From an uncultured Selenomonadales bacterium (GTDB lineage Bacteria; Bacillota; Negativicutes; Selenomonadales; Selenomonadaceae), in NCBI GenBank assembly GCA_937877565.1, contig CALFJB010000040.1, positions 1 through 22,642 of the forward strand: a DNA stretch of 22,642 nucleotides, read 5' to 3'. Shown piece after piece: positions 15,683-22,642 of this stretch (the first letter of the stretch is position 1; every line of letters begins with the position of its first letter). A model generated the notes under the pieces. That model was not told the DNA's origin. It did not search any database and saw nothing but the letters and a program-made list of their open reading frames with translations. The translations under genes and the position numbers were made by a program.

Positions 15683-16030
15683 TGCCAAATATGATTTGCC
15701 TTCAAAAAGAAAATCAACATTTTTCAAATTGAACGGAGTCGACGTTGAATCAGATCCAGCTACTTGTGCATGATCATGTCCGTCATAATATCTATGGAAT
15801 TGAATTAACGATGCTAGTGAGTGTCGCAAACAATCGCGCGATTCACTGTCTCTGTTGATAGTTACTGCAGATTAGCGCGCGATTTTAGAAAATTTCCTTC
15901 GTGGTTTTACGATATCAGAAATATTCTCAAAGTAGCTGGCTACTGTGCAATTTTAATAGAATTCGTTGCCTAGAGACTGCTCAAAGACTTTCGATTTCAA
16001 AGGAGTTATTTCAGCTACTTTAAAAGCAAC
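15683..16030 (-). pseudogene. Unidentified decayed coding sequence
   Basis: One minus-strand frame runs 116 codons with only two stops (both TAA). It reads in part SYFENISDIVKPRRKFSKIA, then RDCLRHSLASLIQFHRYYDG and STPFNLKNVDFLFEGKSYLA, before TGA at 15682. The composition is protein-like, unlike random AT-rich DNA, but I do not recognise a family and it does not align convincingly with the live endonuclease. The rest of 15464-15682 shows a T10 tract (15477-15486), inverted pairs of GTAGC/GCTAC, and no gene. Confidence 0.3.
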
Positions 16031-16052
16031 AAAACATAAAAAGTTTCTTACG

Positions 16053-16095
16053 GAAATATAAAACAGTGTCCAGAATAAATCCGAACACTGTGCTT
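16053..16095 (-). terminator. Terminator of the conjugation operon
   Basis: On the minus strand ACAGTGT (16091-16085) pairs with ACACTGT (16069-16063), followed by TTTTATATTT. The hairpin starts just after the stop of the TnpV-like gene. The 7-bp stem is modest and the loop is 15 bases. Confidence 0.6.
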
Positions 16096-16096
16096 T

Positions 16097-16384
16097 TTAT
16101 ATGCAAATTTCTTCTGCTAACTTTGCTCTGACTTCCTCTTGAACTTTTTCTGATTCTAAAATCCATTCCAGCGAGTCCATTTTCAAAAGTTCGGAGTTTA
16201 TGCCACGCTTTGCAGACAATTCTTCTGCCATTTCTTCAGCGCGATTAGAATACGCTGTTTGATAACCCTGCAAGTAATTTTCCAGTTCACCTTTCTCAAT
16301 TAGCGAATTGTAAAGTTCAGGTTTGTGCGTTTTCAAAAATTCTTCTCGAATTTGCCCCCACACTCCGCAAAATTTTTCGTACAA
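16097..16384 (-). CDS. TnpV-like protein
   Basis: A 95-aa protein reading FCGVWGQIREEFLKTHKPEL and YNSLIEKGELENYL, ending in SLEWILESEKVQEEVRAKLAEE. This fits the TnpV family ('GxWGQxxxxYLKEHRPxLYxxLLxSGKLxxyL ... MEWVxxMNxIxxxAEEI'), small proteins of Firmicute mobile elements whose function is not established. I place the start at TTG 16384 because GGGAGGTGA lies just upstream and that ribosome site includes the stop of the preceding gene. An in-frame ATG at 16432 would add 16 residues but overlaps that gene by 44 bases and lacks a ribosome site. It is the last gene of the operon. Confidence 0.65.
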   Translation of the reverse strand: MYEKFCGVWGQIREEFLKTHKPELYNSLIEKGELENYLQGYQTAYSNRAEEMAEELSAKRGINSELLKMDSLEWILESEKVQEEVRAKLAEEICI

Positions 16385-16388
16385 CTTC

Positions 16389-19010
16389 TCACCTCCCGTA
16401 CGACCTGACTTCTTGCAAAATTTCTCTGCCATAATTTTTATTTTGCTGTCCGAGTGGACTCAACTCATCTATTACCTGCCGCACCGACTCTGCCGAATAT
16501 TTTTGCGTCAACTTCGATGCAACTTCCATATCAAATTTTTTCTGTTTCCTATGCGAATATTTGAAAGGTGAATCTGCTTGCAAAATTTTATATCCTGTCG
16601 AAGTTTTATCCAAATTGCCTTCTTTCATGCTACAAATATTTTCTTCAACTCGCGACACAAAATTTTTAAATTGTTTGTACGTCAAAGCAACCTCAGGATA
16701 TTTTTCTTGTACTTCCTTAGCTTTGAAAAACTTCTTTACGCCGTTTAGTAATTTTTTCGTGAAATCTACCAGTCTGTTCACCAAACTTTGATTTTTCTTA
16801 GAAATTTGTTCAACAATCCTACGTCCTGTTTTCATATCTGCAAACGCATCAGCGAGCATTTCCTCCACGACTTTTGATTCGATCAAGTTCGGTTGCTCAA
16901 TCGCCTTACGATAATCCGAAATTTGCTGACTTGTAAAAAATGCTTCTTTCTCAACGTGCTCTAAAATATCCTCGTACAACTCCGGCTCGTGACTTTTCAT
17001 AATGTGAAACGCCTCGTGCCAGAACGTCCAATCTAACGACGTTTCTGCAGCACTGTTCAAATAAATGGTATCTGTATCCTCGTCGAATCTGCCATGCAAT
17101 TTTTCATCGCCATCAAAAAATTTCAGGTCAATGTCAAAGACTTCTTCGCTCATTTTCTTCATTGCTACTTGATCCGTCGTCAATTCTCTTTCAAACAAAA
17201 GTCTTGACTCTTTCAACATTTCGCCAATATTTTTACCTCGTGCGGAATAAAGTTCGTAGTTTTTATCGTGCATTTTGTACCTTAGAGAGTCAAATAAATA
17301 CTCATACGCCATTTTGATGTCTTCGATTTCTGTTGCCATCGGGTATGGGTACGTATTTTCCATCTTAAAGTTACCTTCCGTTGTTTGCGCCCATGATTCC
17401 TCACTTCGATAATTTACGAGATAATCGTTACGAATTCCATTCTCCTCCAACTTTGACTTCAAGTAAACTTCGAAGGCTCTTGCCGCCATTTCCTCTGGCA
17501 AAGTCCAATAGTCTTGATTTCTACGCTTGTCTAAATTTTTACAGCGATTCACCAGACCACTTTCATTTATGACTTTCTGAACTAGCTTGAACCCTTCCAT
17601 AACTTCCGCACTTATATTTTGAGTATTTCCCTCACTGTGCGTCAACATCGATGTTGCAAAATTTTTTTCTTTCTTGCCAAAATAATTATCTAAGCTGTGA
17701 AACCATTCGTGTCCGAGACTTCCTGCGCCATTTTTCTTTGTTAAATTGATAACAATTTTCACCGGCTCATAGTGTGCTAATGGTGCATTTTTCCCGCCGC
17801 GTCCTCTTGCTCCAAATGCCAAACCAAGCGAACCGTTCAGCGACAACGCTCTTGGCGGCAATTTCAATACTTCCGCCATATCCATAAGTGCGTCATAAGC
17901 TTTGTTCAAATCTTCCTGCCGATTTTTATTTTCCACCCACTCGCCAAACTCAACACCACGAAAGCCAAATGTTTCTTGAAAAAGTTCTGGCGTGATATTT
18001 CCCGACCGCTTCAAATTTCCTGTTCGCGGTGTATTTTCCGACTCGCGTTCGTATGGTATGTCACGATACTTTTCTAATTTCTCCTTCAATTCTTCCAAGT
18101 GCGAGTTTATATACGCGGAGGCTTCCTCAACCTTTTCAAAAGGTGACTGAATTTCTACATATTCCTTGCCAACCTTGCAGCCTATGAAATAATAATTTTT
18201 ATGCTTCCAACTGTAGATTTTGAACGGATTTTTCTTTTTGAGAGACTTTTTGTCCTCATGTCTGTCTTGATTTTTATATCGCTCAACTGCATCTACCTTT
18301 GAGAAACCATAACACAAAATTTTGTACCTATCCGCGCCGTGCATTTCAATTAACTCTGTCGAAAATTCGTCGTCCTCTCTATAGCGGTAATGTTGTTCAT
18401 TGAATGCCAATGCCGAACAATCCTGATCGTGTCCCATTATCTTATAAATCAACATTTTATCCTCAATTTTTTCTGCAAAACTTCGGCTATTTGAAAGGGC
18501 AAAGCTGTATTTTGACTCGTTCTTTTTGAATTTCTCCAATTCCTCAGCAAACTCTTCTTGCGTCCACTTGTCCTCCAATACATCTGTTGACATATCACGA
18601 AAAATCGTCGCTTGCTCCGTCCATTCTCTCATCGTCCAAGAATATTTTTTTCTCGGTTTCATCGGTATCGCGTCGCGCAACGCTCTCACTGCGTCTACTT
18701 TCCAACGTTCAACGCCACTTTCCAAAAGTTTCTTGTAATTCGGTGCAGGGAACGACTTCGACAACGGAACTTTTTCTATCTCAGTCTCTTTCGCGACTTT
18801 CATCAGTTCAAAATACGCTGCGTACAAATCTTTTCGCGCTCCGCCAATTTTCTCACCGAAATCCTCAATCTTTTTCGATTTTTTAACCGGTTCATTGTTT
18901 TGTATTTTTTCAACCGCTTGCTTGACTGCTCCAACCACAACGTTGTTTTCGTCAATATTTGAAAAATCGTCAAATAAACTACACTGCACAAAATTTTTTT
19001 CTTTATCCAT
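16389..19010 (-). CDS. Large polyvalent protein with two zincin-like (HExxH) domains
   Basis: An 873-aa multi-domain protein of the kind carried by conjugative elements. Residues ~348-450 form a polyvalent-protein (LPD1-like) domain: FGFRGVEFGEW, LSLNGSLGLAFGARGRGG, HYEP, VINLTKKNGAGSLGHEWFHSL, with a first HExxH at 434-438. A second HExxH is in WTFWHEAFHIMKSHEPELYE (665-669), in a separate domain beginning with KLHGRFDEDTDTIYLN, typical of zincin modules in phage and plasmid polyvalent proteins. The N-terminal ~330 residues are helix-rich with WTMREW and an Arg/Lys-rich segment. Such proteins are thought to travel with DNA or be delivered to the recipient; that role here is inference. The start codon has only a distant AGGAAG. 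There is no signal peptide, so it acts in the cytoplasm or is secreted by the transfer system. Confidence 0.82.
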   Translation of the reverse strand: MDKEKNFVQCSLFDDFSNIDENNVVVGAVKQAVEKIQNNEPVKKSKKIEDFGEKIGGARKDLYAAYFELMKVAKETEIEKVPLSKSFPAPNYKKLLESGVERWKVDAVRALRDAIPMKPRKKYSWTMREWTEQATIFRDMSTDVLEDKWTQEEFAEELEKFKKNESKYSFALSNSRSFAEKIEDKMLIYKIMGHDQDCSALAFNEQHYRYREDDEFSTELIEMHGADRYKILCYGFSKVDAVERYKNQDRHEDKKSLKKKNPFKIYSWKHKNYYFIGCKVGKEYVEIQSPFEKVEEASAYINSHLEELKEKLEKYRDIPYERESENTPRTGNLKRSGNITPELFQETFGFRGVEFGEWVENKNRQEDLNKAYDALMDMAEVLKLPPRALSLNGSLGLAFGARGRGGKNAPLAHYEPVKIVINLTKKNGAGSLGHEWFHSLDNYFGKKEKNFATSMLTHSEGNTQNISAEVMEGFKLVQKVINESGLVNRCKNLDKRRNQDYWTLPEEMAARAFEVYLKSKLEENGIRNDYLVNYRSEESWAQTTEGNFKMENTYPYPMATEIEDIKMAYEYLFDSLRYKMHDKNYELYSARGKNIGEMLKESRLLFERELTTDQVAMKKMSEEVFDIDLKFFDGDEKLHGRFDEDTDTIYLNSAAETSLDWTFWHEAFHIMKSHEPELYEDILEHVEKEAFFTSQQISDYRKAIEQPNLIESKVVEEMLADAFADMKTGRRIVEQISKKNQSLVNRLVDFTKKLLNGVKKFFKAKEVQEKYPEVALTYKQFKNFVSRVEENICSMKEGNLDKTSTGYKILQADSPFKYSHRKQKKFDMEVASKLTQKYSAESVRQVIDELSPLGQQNKNYGREILQEVRSYGR

Positions 19011-19035
19011 TGCTCATAATCACTTCCTAAAAGAT

Positions 19036-19167
19036 CTATTTGTTGCGTTGACCGTTACTCTTGATATCATTCTCCCACTTCCAAAAATTTATTCTATTTG
19101 CGTATTTACATACGGATCGAATGTAATTGTCCGCATATACCAATGCTATTTCATTTTTCGACCTCAC
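19036..19167 (-). CDS. Possible small coupled ORF (43 aa)
   Basis: A GTG at 19167-19165 overlaps the stop of the TrbJ-like gene (GTGA) and opens a 43-codon frame ending 25 bases before the polyvalent protein. The product contains SKNEIALVYADNYIRSVCKY and ends SNGQRNK, with a Trp/Lys-rich centre. The overlap and the exact filling of the gap suggest coupling, but the ribosome site is weak and I do not recognise the protein. It may be only a spacer. Confidence 0.35.
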   Translation of the reverse strand: MRSKNEIALVYADNYIRSVCKYANRINFWKWENDIKSNGQRNK

Positions 19168-20036
19168 TTGAAATTAGGCATTCCTGCCGACTTCGGCTTT
19201 TCATAGTTGTACTCATCGTTCAGCAATTTATAGTTCACTTCGTCGTAAGGATCTACCACGTCAAATTTTGTGATTGAATCAATATACGCTGACTCAACTT
19301 TTTCATCATACTCTGACGCTTGATAAACTGCTTGTATTTGCTCAAAATTCATGTCCAACGCATTTTGCCTCGCCAATTCATATGCCAGCAAGGTTTTCAG
19401 TTCATTTTGCGCCTGATACATTTGTAAATTTCCTTCCGCAATGTTTGCATGGTTGAAAATTTTCTTCGCCGCGTTCAAAACTTTTTCCGACTCGTCAATT
19501 TCACTTTTTGCTCCATTCGCAAAATTTTTATACGTCGTATCTAAAAATTTATATTTATCGCTGTGATCGTAGGAATCTTGATTGTAACTTTCCCAGTCAT
19601 CGTCATTTCCTTGACGCAAATATTTTTCTACTGCAATTGACGAAACCGTTTTTGAAACTTTTTCTGTCCCACCCCCGATAACTTCTAACACTGCTGATGT
19701 TTCTGTAAAAATTTCCTTAGAAAACGACGCAGAATTTATTTCTTCATTTTCCGTTTGGCTTGCGTCTGTATCTGCTGTTTTTTCAAACTTATCTCCCAAA
19801 ATTATTGATTTCATGTGTCGAGTATAGTCATAAACCGTTCCGACATTTCTCGCTAAATCTTGCATTGCGAACGGCGACGGACTATCCGCCCATGAGATTT
19901 CCGTCAAACTATAATATGCGTCTATATTGTACGGCTCATCCCAGCCCGGCACTGTGTGAGCATATGCCACCAAACCGTAACTGCCTATAAATCCCAAGCT
20001 CAACACACTCAACATCATCCAAAAATTTTTCTTCAT
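19164..20036 (-). CDS. TrbJ/VirB5-like secreted conjugation protein
   Basis: A 290-aa exported protein. Residues 1-26 are a signal peptide (MKKNFWMMLSVLSLGFIGSY, cleavage after AYA). The mature part is helical, and near residues 190-225 has NAAKKIFNHANIAEGNLQMY followed by QAQNELKTLLAYELARQN, which is the core of TrbJ/VirB5 proteins ('AEGNLQaxQaxNqLxalqxxql'), the minor pilus-tip or adhesin subunits of type IV secretion. It starts three bases after the stop of the lysozyme-like gene, with only a weak GAAAGAG site, so coupling is likely. The middle (90-150) is Ser/Thr/Glu-rich and variable. Role from family and context. Confidence 0.65.
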   Translation of the reverse strand: MKKNFWMMLSVLSLGFIGSYGLVAYAHTVPGWDEPYNIDAYYSLTEISWADSPSPFAMQDLARNVGTVYDYTRHMKSIILGDKFEKTADTDASQTENEEINSASFSKEIFTETSAVLEVIGGGTEKVSKTVSSIAVEKYLRQGNDDDWESYNQDSYDHSDKYKFLDTTYKNFANGAKSEIDESEKVLNAAKKIFNHANIAEGNLQMYQAQNELKTLLAYELARQNALDMNFEQIQAVYQASEYDEKVESAYIDSITKFDVVDPYDEVNYKLLNDEYNYEKPKSAGMPNFK

Positions 20037-20039
20037 TTT

Positions 20040-20684
20040 CTATACTCTTTCGCTTGTAAATTTAAAACCTTCGCCGCCGAATTGTTTCAACACCAACTTT
20101 GATACGCGACTGCCCATGTAGACAAACATCATCGCAACGAAAGTGATTTTAAATAACAATATCATATTGATTGTGGCTTGCAGTGCGGTAAATACTCCTG
20201 TTGTCGCATCCACTCCAGAAACTTTTGCCCAATAAATATCTGCATCTGAATTATTTCTGCCGCCTTCGCCTTGATTCCAACATCTTGCCGCCATTTCATA
20301 CGAACCGTATTTATTGTAGTAACCAGTCAAAATATATCTCGCAATATTGTCTTGATTATTCGGTGTCCAAGCTGGAGCGTGAGGCTCGTTTGTTGTCACC
20401 GGCGCGATTTCTAATATTCCACCATTTGCCACATAATCCGCCGTCCAGTGACTCCAGTTGTCGTAATTTGCGTAATCAATCTGATATGCGCCAAAATAAC
20501 CGAGACCATTGTCTACATAATATCTATTGCTTGATTCTACAACGCGAATACGCGCCATTAATTGGTCAATTGATGTTATCGCACCAATTGAAGAACTTTC
20601 AGCTATCGTCGTCTGTCCTCCGATTATGTAAAAATCGTCGACCACAATATTTTTCATCATCATCTGCATCATCAACGAGAACAT
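20040..20684 (-). CDS. Lysozyme-like (transglycosylase) domain with C-terminal membrane segment; probable 3' part of the M23-TrbL gene
   Basis: A 214-residue frame with a muramidase/lytic transglycosylase-type domain at residues ~38-150: ARIRVVESSNRYYVDNGLGY with candidate catalytic Glu50, FGAYQIDYANYDNW, and YEMAARCWNQGEGG. A transmembrane segment follows (INMILLFKITFVAMMFVYMG). VirB1-like hydrolases open the cell wall for the transfer channel. The frame overlaps the M23-TrbL gene by 86 bases, has no ribosome site before its first ATG, and begins with a hydrophobic MFSLMMQMMM that continues a membrane helix. Deleting one T from the T8 tract (20687-20694) joins the two into a 624-residue protein, so this is probably not an independent gene unless a true separate start is used. 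Confidence 0.75.
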   Translation of the reverse strand: MFSLMMQMMMKNIVVDDFYIIGGQTTIAESSSIGAITSIDQLMARIRVVESSNRYYVDNGLGYFGAYQIDYANYDNWSHWTADYVANGGILEIAPVTTNEPHAPAWTPNNQDNIARYILTGYYNKYGSYEMAARCWNQGEGGRNNSDADIYWAKVSGVDATTGVFTALQATINMILLFKITFVAMMFVYMGSRVSKLVLKQFGGEGFKFTSERV

Positions 20685-21915
20685 ACAAAAAAAACATTAG
20701 TTTGATCGACATTGCAAATATTCCGTTAATTCCATTCGCCGCGTATTTTCGCGTTTGTTTCAATCCCGACAAGAAAAATGTTGCAAAACTTGACACCATT
20801 GCAATATAAAATTCCAAATATGCCAACGTTATTTGCAAGGCTATCGCGAAGAAACAAATTGTCAATATCACTGCGAAGAATAACGACGGCAACCATAACG
20901 CAATTTTTGAAATTATGTCTATTACGGTATGAATTTTAAAAAGTTCGTTGTAAATCGGTGCGATTATGTGAACACCTTTTGAAACTATGTCCATCGGATT
21001 GGAAATGGCGTCCATTGCCTCCTTACTACTCGCCCCCATCATCAATCCTCCGAATCCTGTGAACATATCTTTGGCAAAATTTGCTATTGCGTTTCCCCAA
21101 TTCAGCAGAAAATACATCAGCACGACGTAAAACATCAATTTACAAACTATGCGCGAGAAAAAATCTGTACCGTTTTCGCTGTCCGCGACGTACAGTGTCG
21201 CGCTTATCGCCAAGTCTATCGTTATCAGCAAAATTATCAGCCACTTACCGATACCGATTAAATTTTGCAGTGCGTTTTGACATTGCTCGCCGACTTTTTC
21301 TATCACTTTGCACAACGGTTTTCCAAAGTCATACGCCGCGTCAAATGTGTTTTTGATTGAATCAGGCAAAGTTCCATAGCCTGTTCCGCTCGACGGTGGC
21401 AGACCTTTCAAATATCTTCGTGGATTTACAGGCTCGCCATTAACTCTGATTTCAAAATGTAAATGTGGTCCAGTCGCCCAGCCTGTCTGTCCGACTTTTG
21501 CGATCACCGTTCCCGCCGCAACTTGAGTGTTTGTAGCAACAAAAAGTCTAGAACAATGTGCGTATCGAGTTTCAATATTGTAACCGCCCACTTGTGACAA
21601 AATATAAATCACATTGCCATAACCTTCCGCCCAGCCTGAATAAGTCACTATACCTTCTAATGATGCATAAATATTGTCGCCCATACTCGCGCCTAAGTCT
21701 GTGCCTTTATGCGGTCTAACGCTTCCGAAAACGGGGTGAGTTCGCCCTATCAACGAAAATTCCGACGTTATCATCAATGAACCTTCCAGCGGATTCAACA
21801 CGTTCACTGTCGGCAAGGTTGTATATGCGTCGCCAAATTCGGGGTCATAAGCGGCTAATGCGTGTCCCGATAACAAATTTATTATCAATGCTACTATCGC
21901 TATGACACATTTCAT
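20599..21915 (-). CDS. M23 peptidase fused to TrbL/VirB6-like membrane protein
   Basis: A 438-residue protein with a signal peptide (1-21, cleaved near ALAA), an M23/LytM endopeptidase domain at ~45-165 with all key residues (H69 and D73 in PHKGTDLGA, H120, HLH at 151-153) and a TrbL/VirB6-like polytopic region from ~215 (KWLIILLITIDLAISATLYV, LMFYVVLMYFLLNWGNAIAN, FFAVILTICFFAIALQITLA). It would form part of the inner channel while its periplasmic peptidase trims peptidoglycan cross-links. The last ~28 residues (after SIKLMFFLYV) turn abruptly acidic and charged, as expected after a frameshift; the membrane helix continues in the lysozyme frame instead. The ATG at 21915 lies 16 bases after the previous gene, with GAGGGGGA upstream. 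Confidence 0.85.
   Translation of the reverse strand: MKCVIAIVALIINLLSGHALAAYDPEFGDAYTTLPTVNVLNPLEGSLMITSEFSLIGRTHPVFGSVRPHKGTDLGASMGDNIYASLEGIVTYSGWAEGYGNVIYILSQVGGYNIETRYAHCSRLFVATNTQVAAGTVIAKVGQTGWATGPHLHFEIRVNGEPVNPRRYLKGLPPSSGTGYGTLPDSIKNTFDAAYDFGKPLCKVIEKVGEQCQNALQNLIGIGKWLIILLITIDLAISATLYVADSENGTDFFSRIVCKLMFYVVLMYFLLNWGNAIANFAKDMFTGFGGLMMGASSKEAMDAISNPMDIVSKGVHIIAPIYNELFKIHTVIDIISKIALWLPSLFFAVILTICFFAIALQITLAYLEFYIAMVSSFATFFLSGLKQTRKYAANGINGIFAMSIKLMFFLYVLVDDADDDEKYCGRRFLHNRRTDDDS
20687..20694 (-). other. T8 homopolymer splitting the M23-TrbL-lysozyme gene (candidate slippage site)
   Basis: On the coding strand ATG is followed by T8 and GTATG. With seven T the frame continues as KLMFFCMFSLMMQMMMKNIV and into the lysozyme domain; with eight it enters a charged, 36-residue tail. 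The merged frame from 21915 to 20040 is then 625 codons with no other interruption. This may be a mutation, a sequencing error, or transcriptional slippage. Confidence 0.7.
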
Positions 21916-21931
21916 CGCCGAAAAATCCCCC

Positions 21932-22642
21932 TCACTTTTTTGGTTTCTTAATCATTTTTTGAATCGTGTTTTTGGTATCGCTTGCCGTGTTCGCTATTCT
22001 CACTGCCGCATTCGAAATTTTTTCTGTCGCAGTCGTTGTAGGTAATTTTTTTTCGCCCAAACTTTCCAACATCTCCGAAGGCGTAACTCCTCCGCCGTTT
22101 GCATTGGCTCGCGTCTTGCCTTCAGCGTCTTTTGTCAAAAGTCCGTTCGATTTATTTCCCAACAGTGAAATTGCGCTTTGATAACCTTGATACATAGGAT
22201 TCCTATACATTGCCGCATTGACTCCAGCACTTGCTACTTGTCCCATCATCGACATTGCTTTTCCTCCTGCTGCATTCGCTAGACTCAAAGCATTTGCACC
22301 GAAACTTCCTTTTCCTCCCCACTGCGACATTGCTCCGGCTGATTCCGACAATGCTTTCATTCCACCGACTACTGCTCCTGTCATTCCCCCACCTTTCGCG
22401 ACTGCATTCGTAGCTCCTCTCGCCGCACTCATCGCCATCTCTTTCATATTTCCACCGCTCAGTGAAGGATTACCTGACAGAAGTCCCGACACCAACTCGG
22501 GAATTTTTTTTGTCATGTAAAACAAAATCAACGCATACAATAGCACTTGTAAAAAATAGCTGATATTGCCCATAAAATCGCTCGATGTTGCTACTTCTCT
22601 CGCATTGTCCACTAGATCCGTCAAAATATTCACCGACAACGT
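21932..22642 (-). CDS. TrbL-like membrane protein, C-terminal part (runs off the right edge)
   Basis: The frame is open to the window edge, so the true start lies outside. A transmembrane segment (SYFLQVLLYALILFYMTKKI) is followed by PELVSGLLSGNPSLSGG and a long Gly/Ala/Met/Ser-rich tail. TrbL proteins end like this (a last helix, then 'P-x-x-x-S-G-L-x-G-G' and low-complexity Gly/Ala), so this could be the C-terminus of a TrbL or a separate TrbL-tail protein. It is the first visible gene of the conjugation operon and ends 16 bases before the M23-TrbL gene. A TTG at 22639 is the first available in-frame start but has no visible ribosome site. Confidence 0.6.
   Translation of the reverse strand, partial: TLSVNILTDLVDNAREVATSSDFMGNISYFLQVLLYALILFYMTKKIPELVSGLLSGNPSLSGGNMKEMAMSAARGATNAVAKGGGMTGAVVGGMKALSESAGAMSQWGGKGSFGANALSLANAAGGKAMSMMGQVASAGVNAAMYRNPMYQGYQSAISLLGNKSNGLLTKDAEGKTRANANGGGVTPSEMLESLGEKKLPTTTATEKISNAAVRIANTASDTKNTIQKMIKKPKK

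Noticed and set aside
15832..15843. Palindrome AATCGCGCGATT
   Set aside because: Perfect but isolated inside decayed sequence with no gene start near it; no function can be supported.
1..22642. CRISPR arrays, tRNA or rRNA genes, complete insertion sequences
   Set aside because: No regularly spaced repeats, no clover-leaf or rRNA-like segments and no complete transposase with terminal inverted repeats were seen by reading both strands.

Overview
The window looks like the backbone of a conjugative or mobilizable plasmid (or a plasmid-like integrative element) from an AT-rich Gram-negative-type Firmicute, most likely one of the Negativicutes (Selenomonas/Megamonas-like). This rests on the style of the large MobA/MobL relaxase, AT-rich codon use with AGGAGG ribosome sites, and the mix of a rolling-circle Rep with type IV secretion genes. 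No rRNA, tRNA or housekeeping gene is visible. The taxonomic call is inference.

Layout. (1) 1-2177, minus strand: a transfer-accessory operon with a TraD-like mobilization protein, a coiled-coil protein, an ArdC-like ssDNA-binding protein and the start of a WYL-type regulator that runs off the left edge. (2) 2190-2454: a divergent non-coding region with inverted repeats, the best oriT candidate. (3) 2455-7432, plus strand: the relaxase, a 117-aa unknown, a terminator-like hairpin just before rep, and a rolling-circle Rep. (4) 7433-7814: non-coding, with A/T tracts, a possible double-strand origin and a very strong terminator. (5) 7865-16030: an accessory/defence segment with an AbiTii-family protein, a decayed small gene, a type IIS restriction-modification operon (AlwI-like endonuclease plus two adenine methyltransferases), a broken PIN/Phd toxin-antitoxin pair, a broken tyrosine recombinase, fossil pieces of a second AlwI-like endonuclease, and unidentified decayed coding sequence. 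(6) 16053-22642, minus strand: a conjugation operon with TrbL-like membrane proteins, an M23 peptidase/TrbL protein and a lysozyme-like protein that look like one gene split at a T8 tract, a TrbJ/VirB5-like secreted protein, a large double-zincin polyvalent protein and a TnpV-like protein.

How it fits together. Rep would copy the element by rolling circle. The relaxase and TraD-like protein would nick and process oriT. The right-hand operon would build part of the envelope-spanning transfer channel, including two peptidoglycan-cleaving domains. ArdC-like and polyvalent proteins probably enter or protect the transferred strand in the recipient. The middle is a defence island: AbiTii and the restriction system look intact, while the integrase, toxin-antitoxin pair and an older endonuclease are dead.

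The most useful observations are the fossil AlwI-like endonuclease beside the live one, the integrase killed by an 8-bp tandem duplication plus a nonsense codon, the toxin-antitoxin pair with separate lesions in each partner, and the M23-TrbL-lysozyme gene interrupted only by one extra T in a homopolymer.
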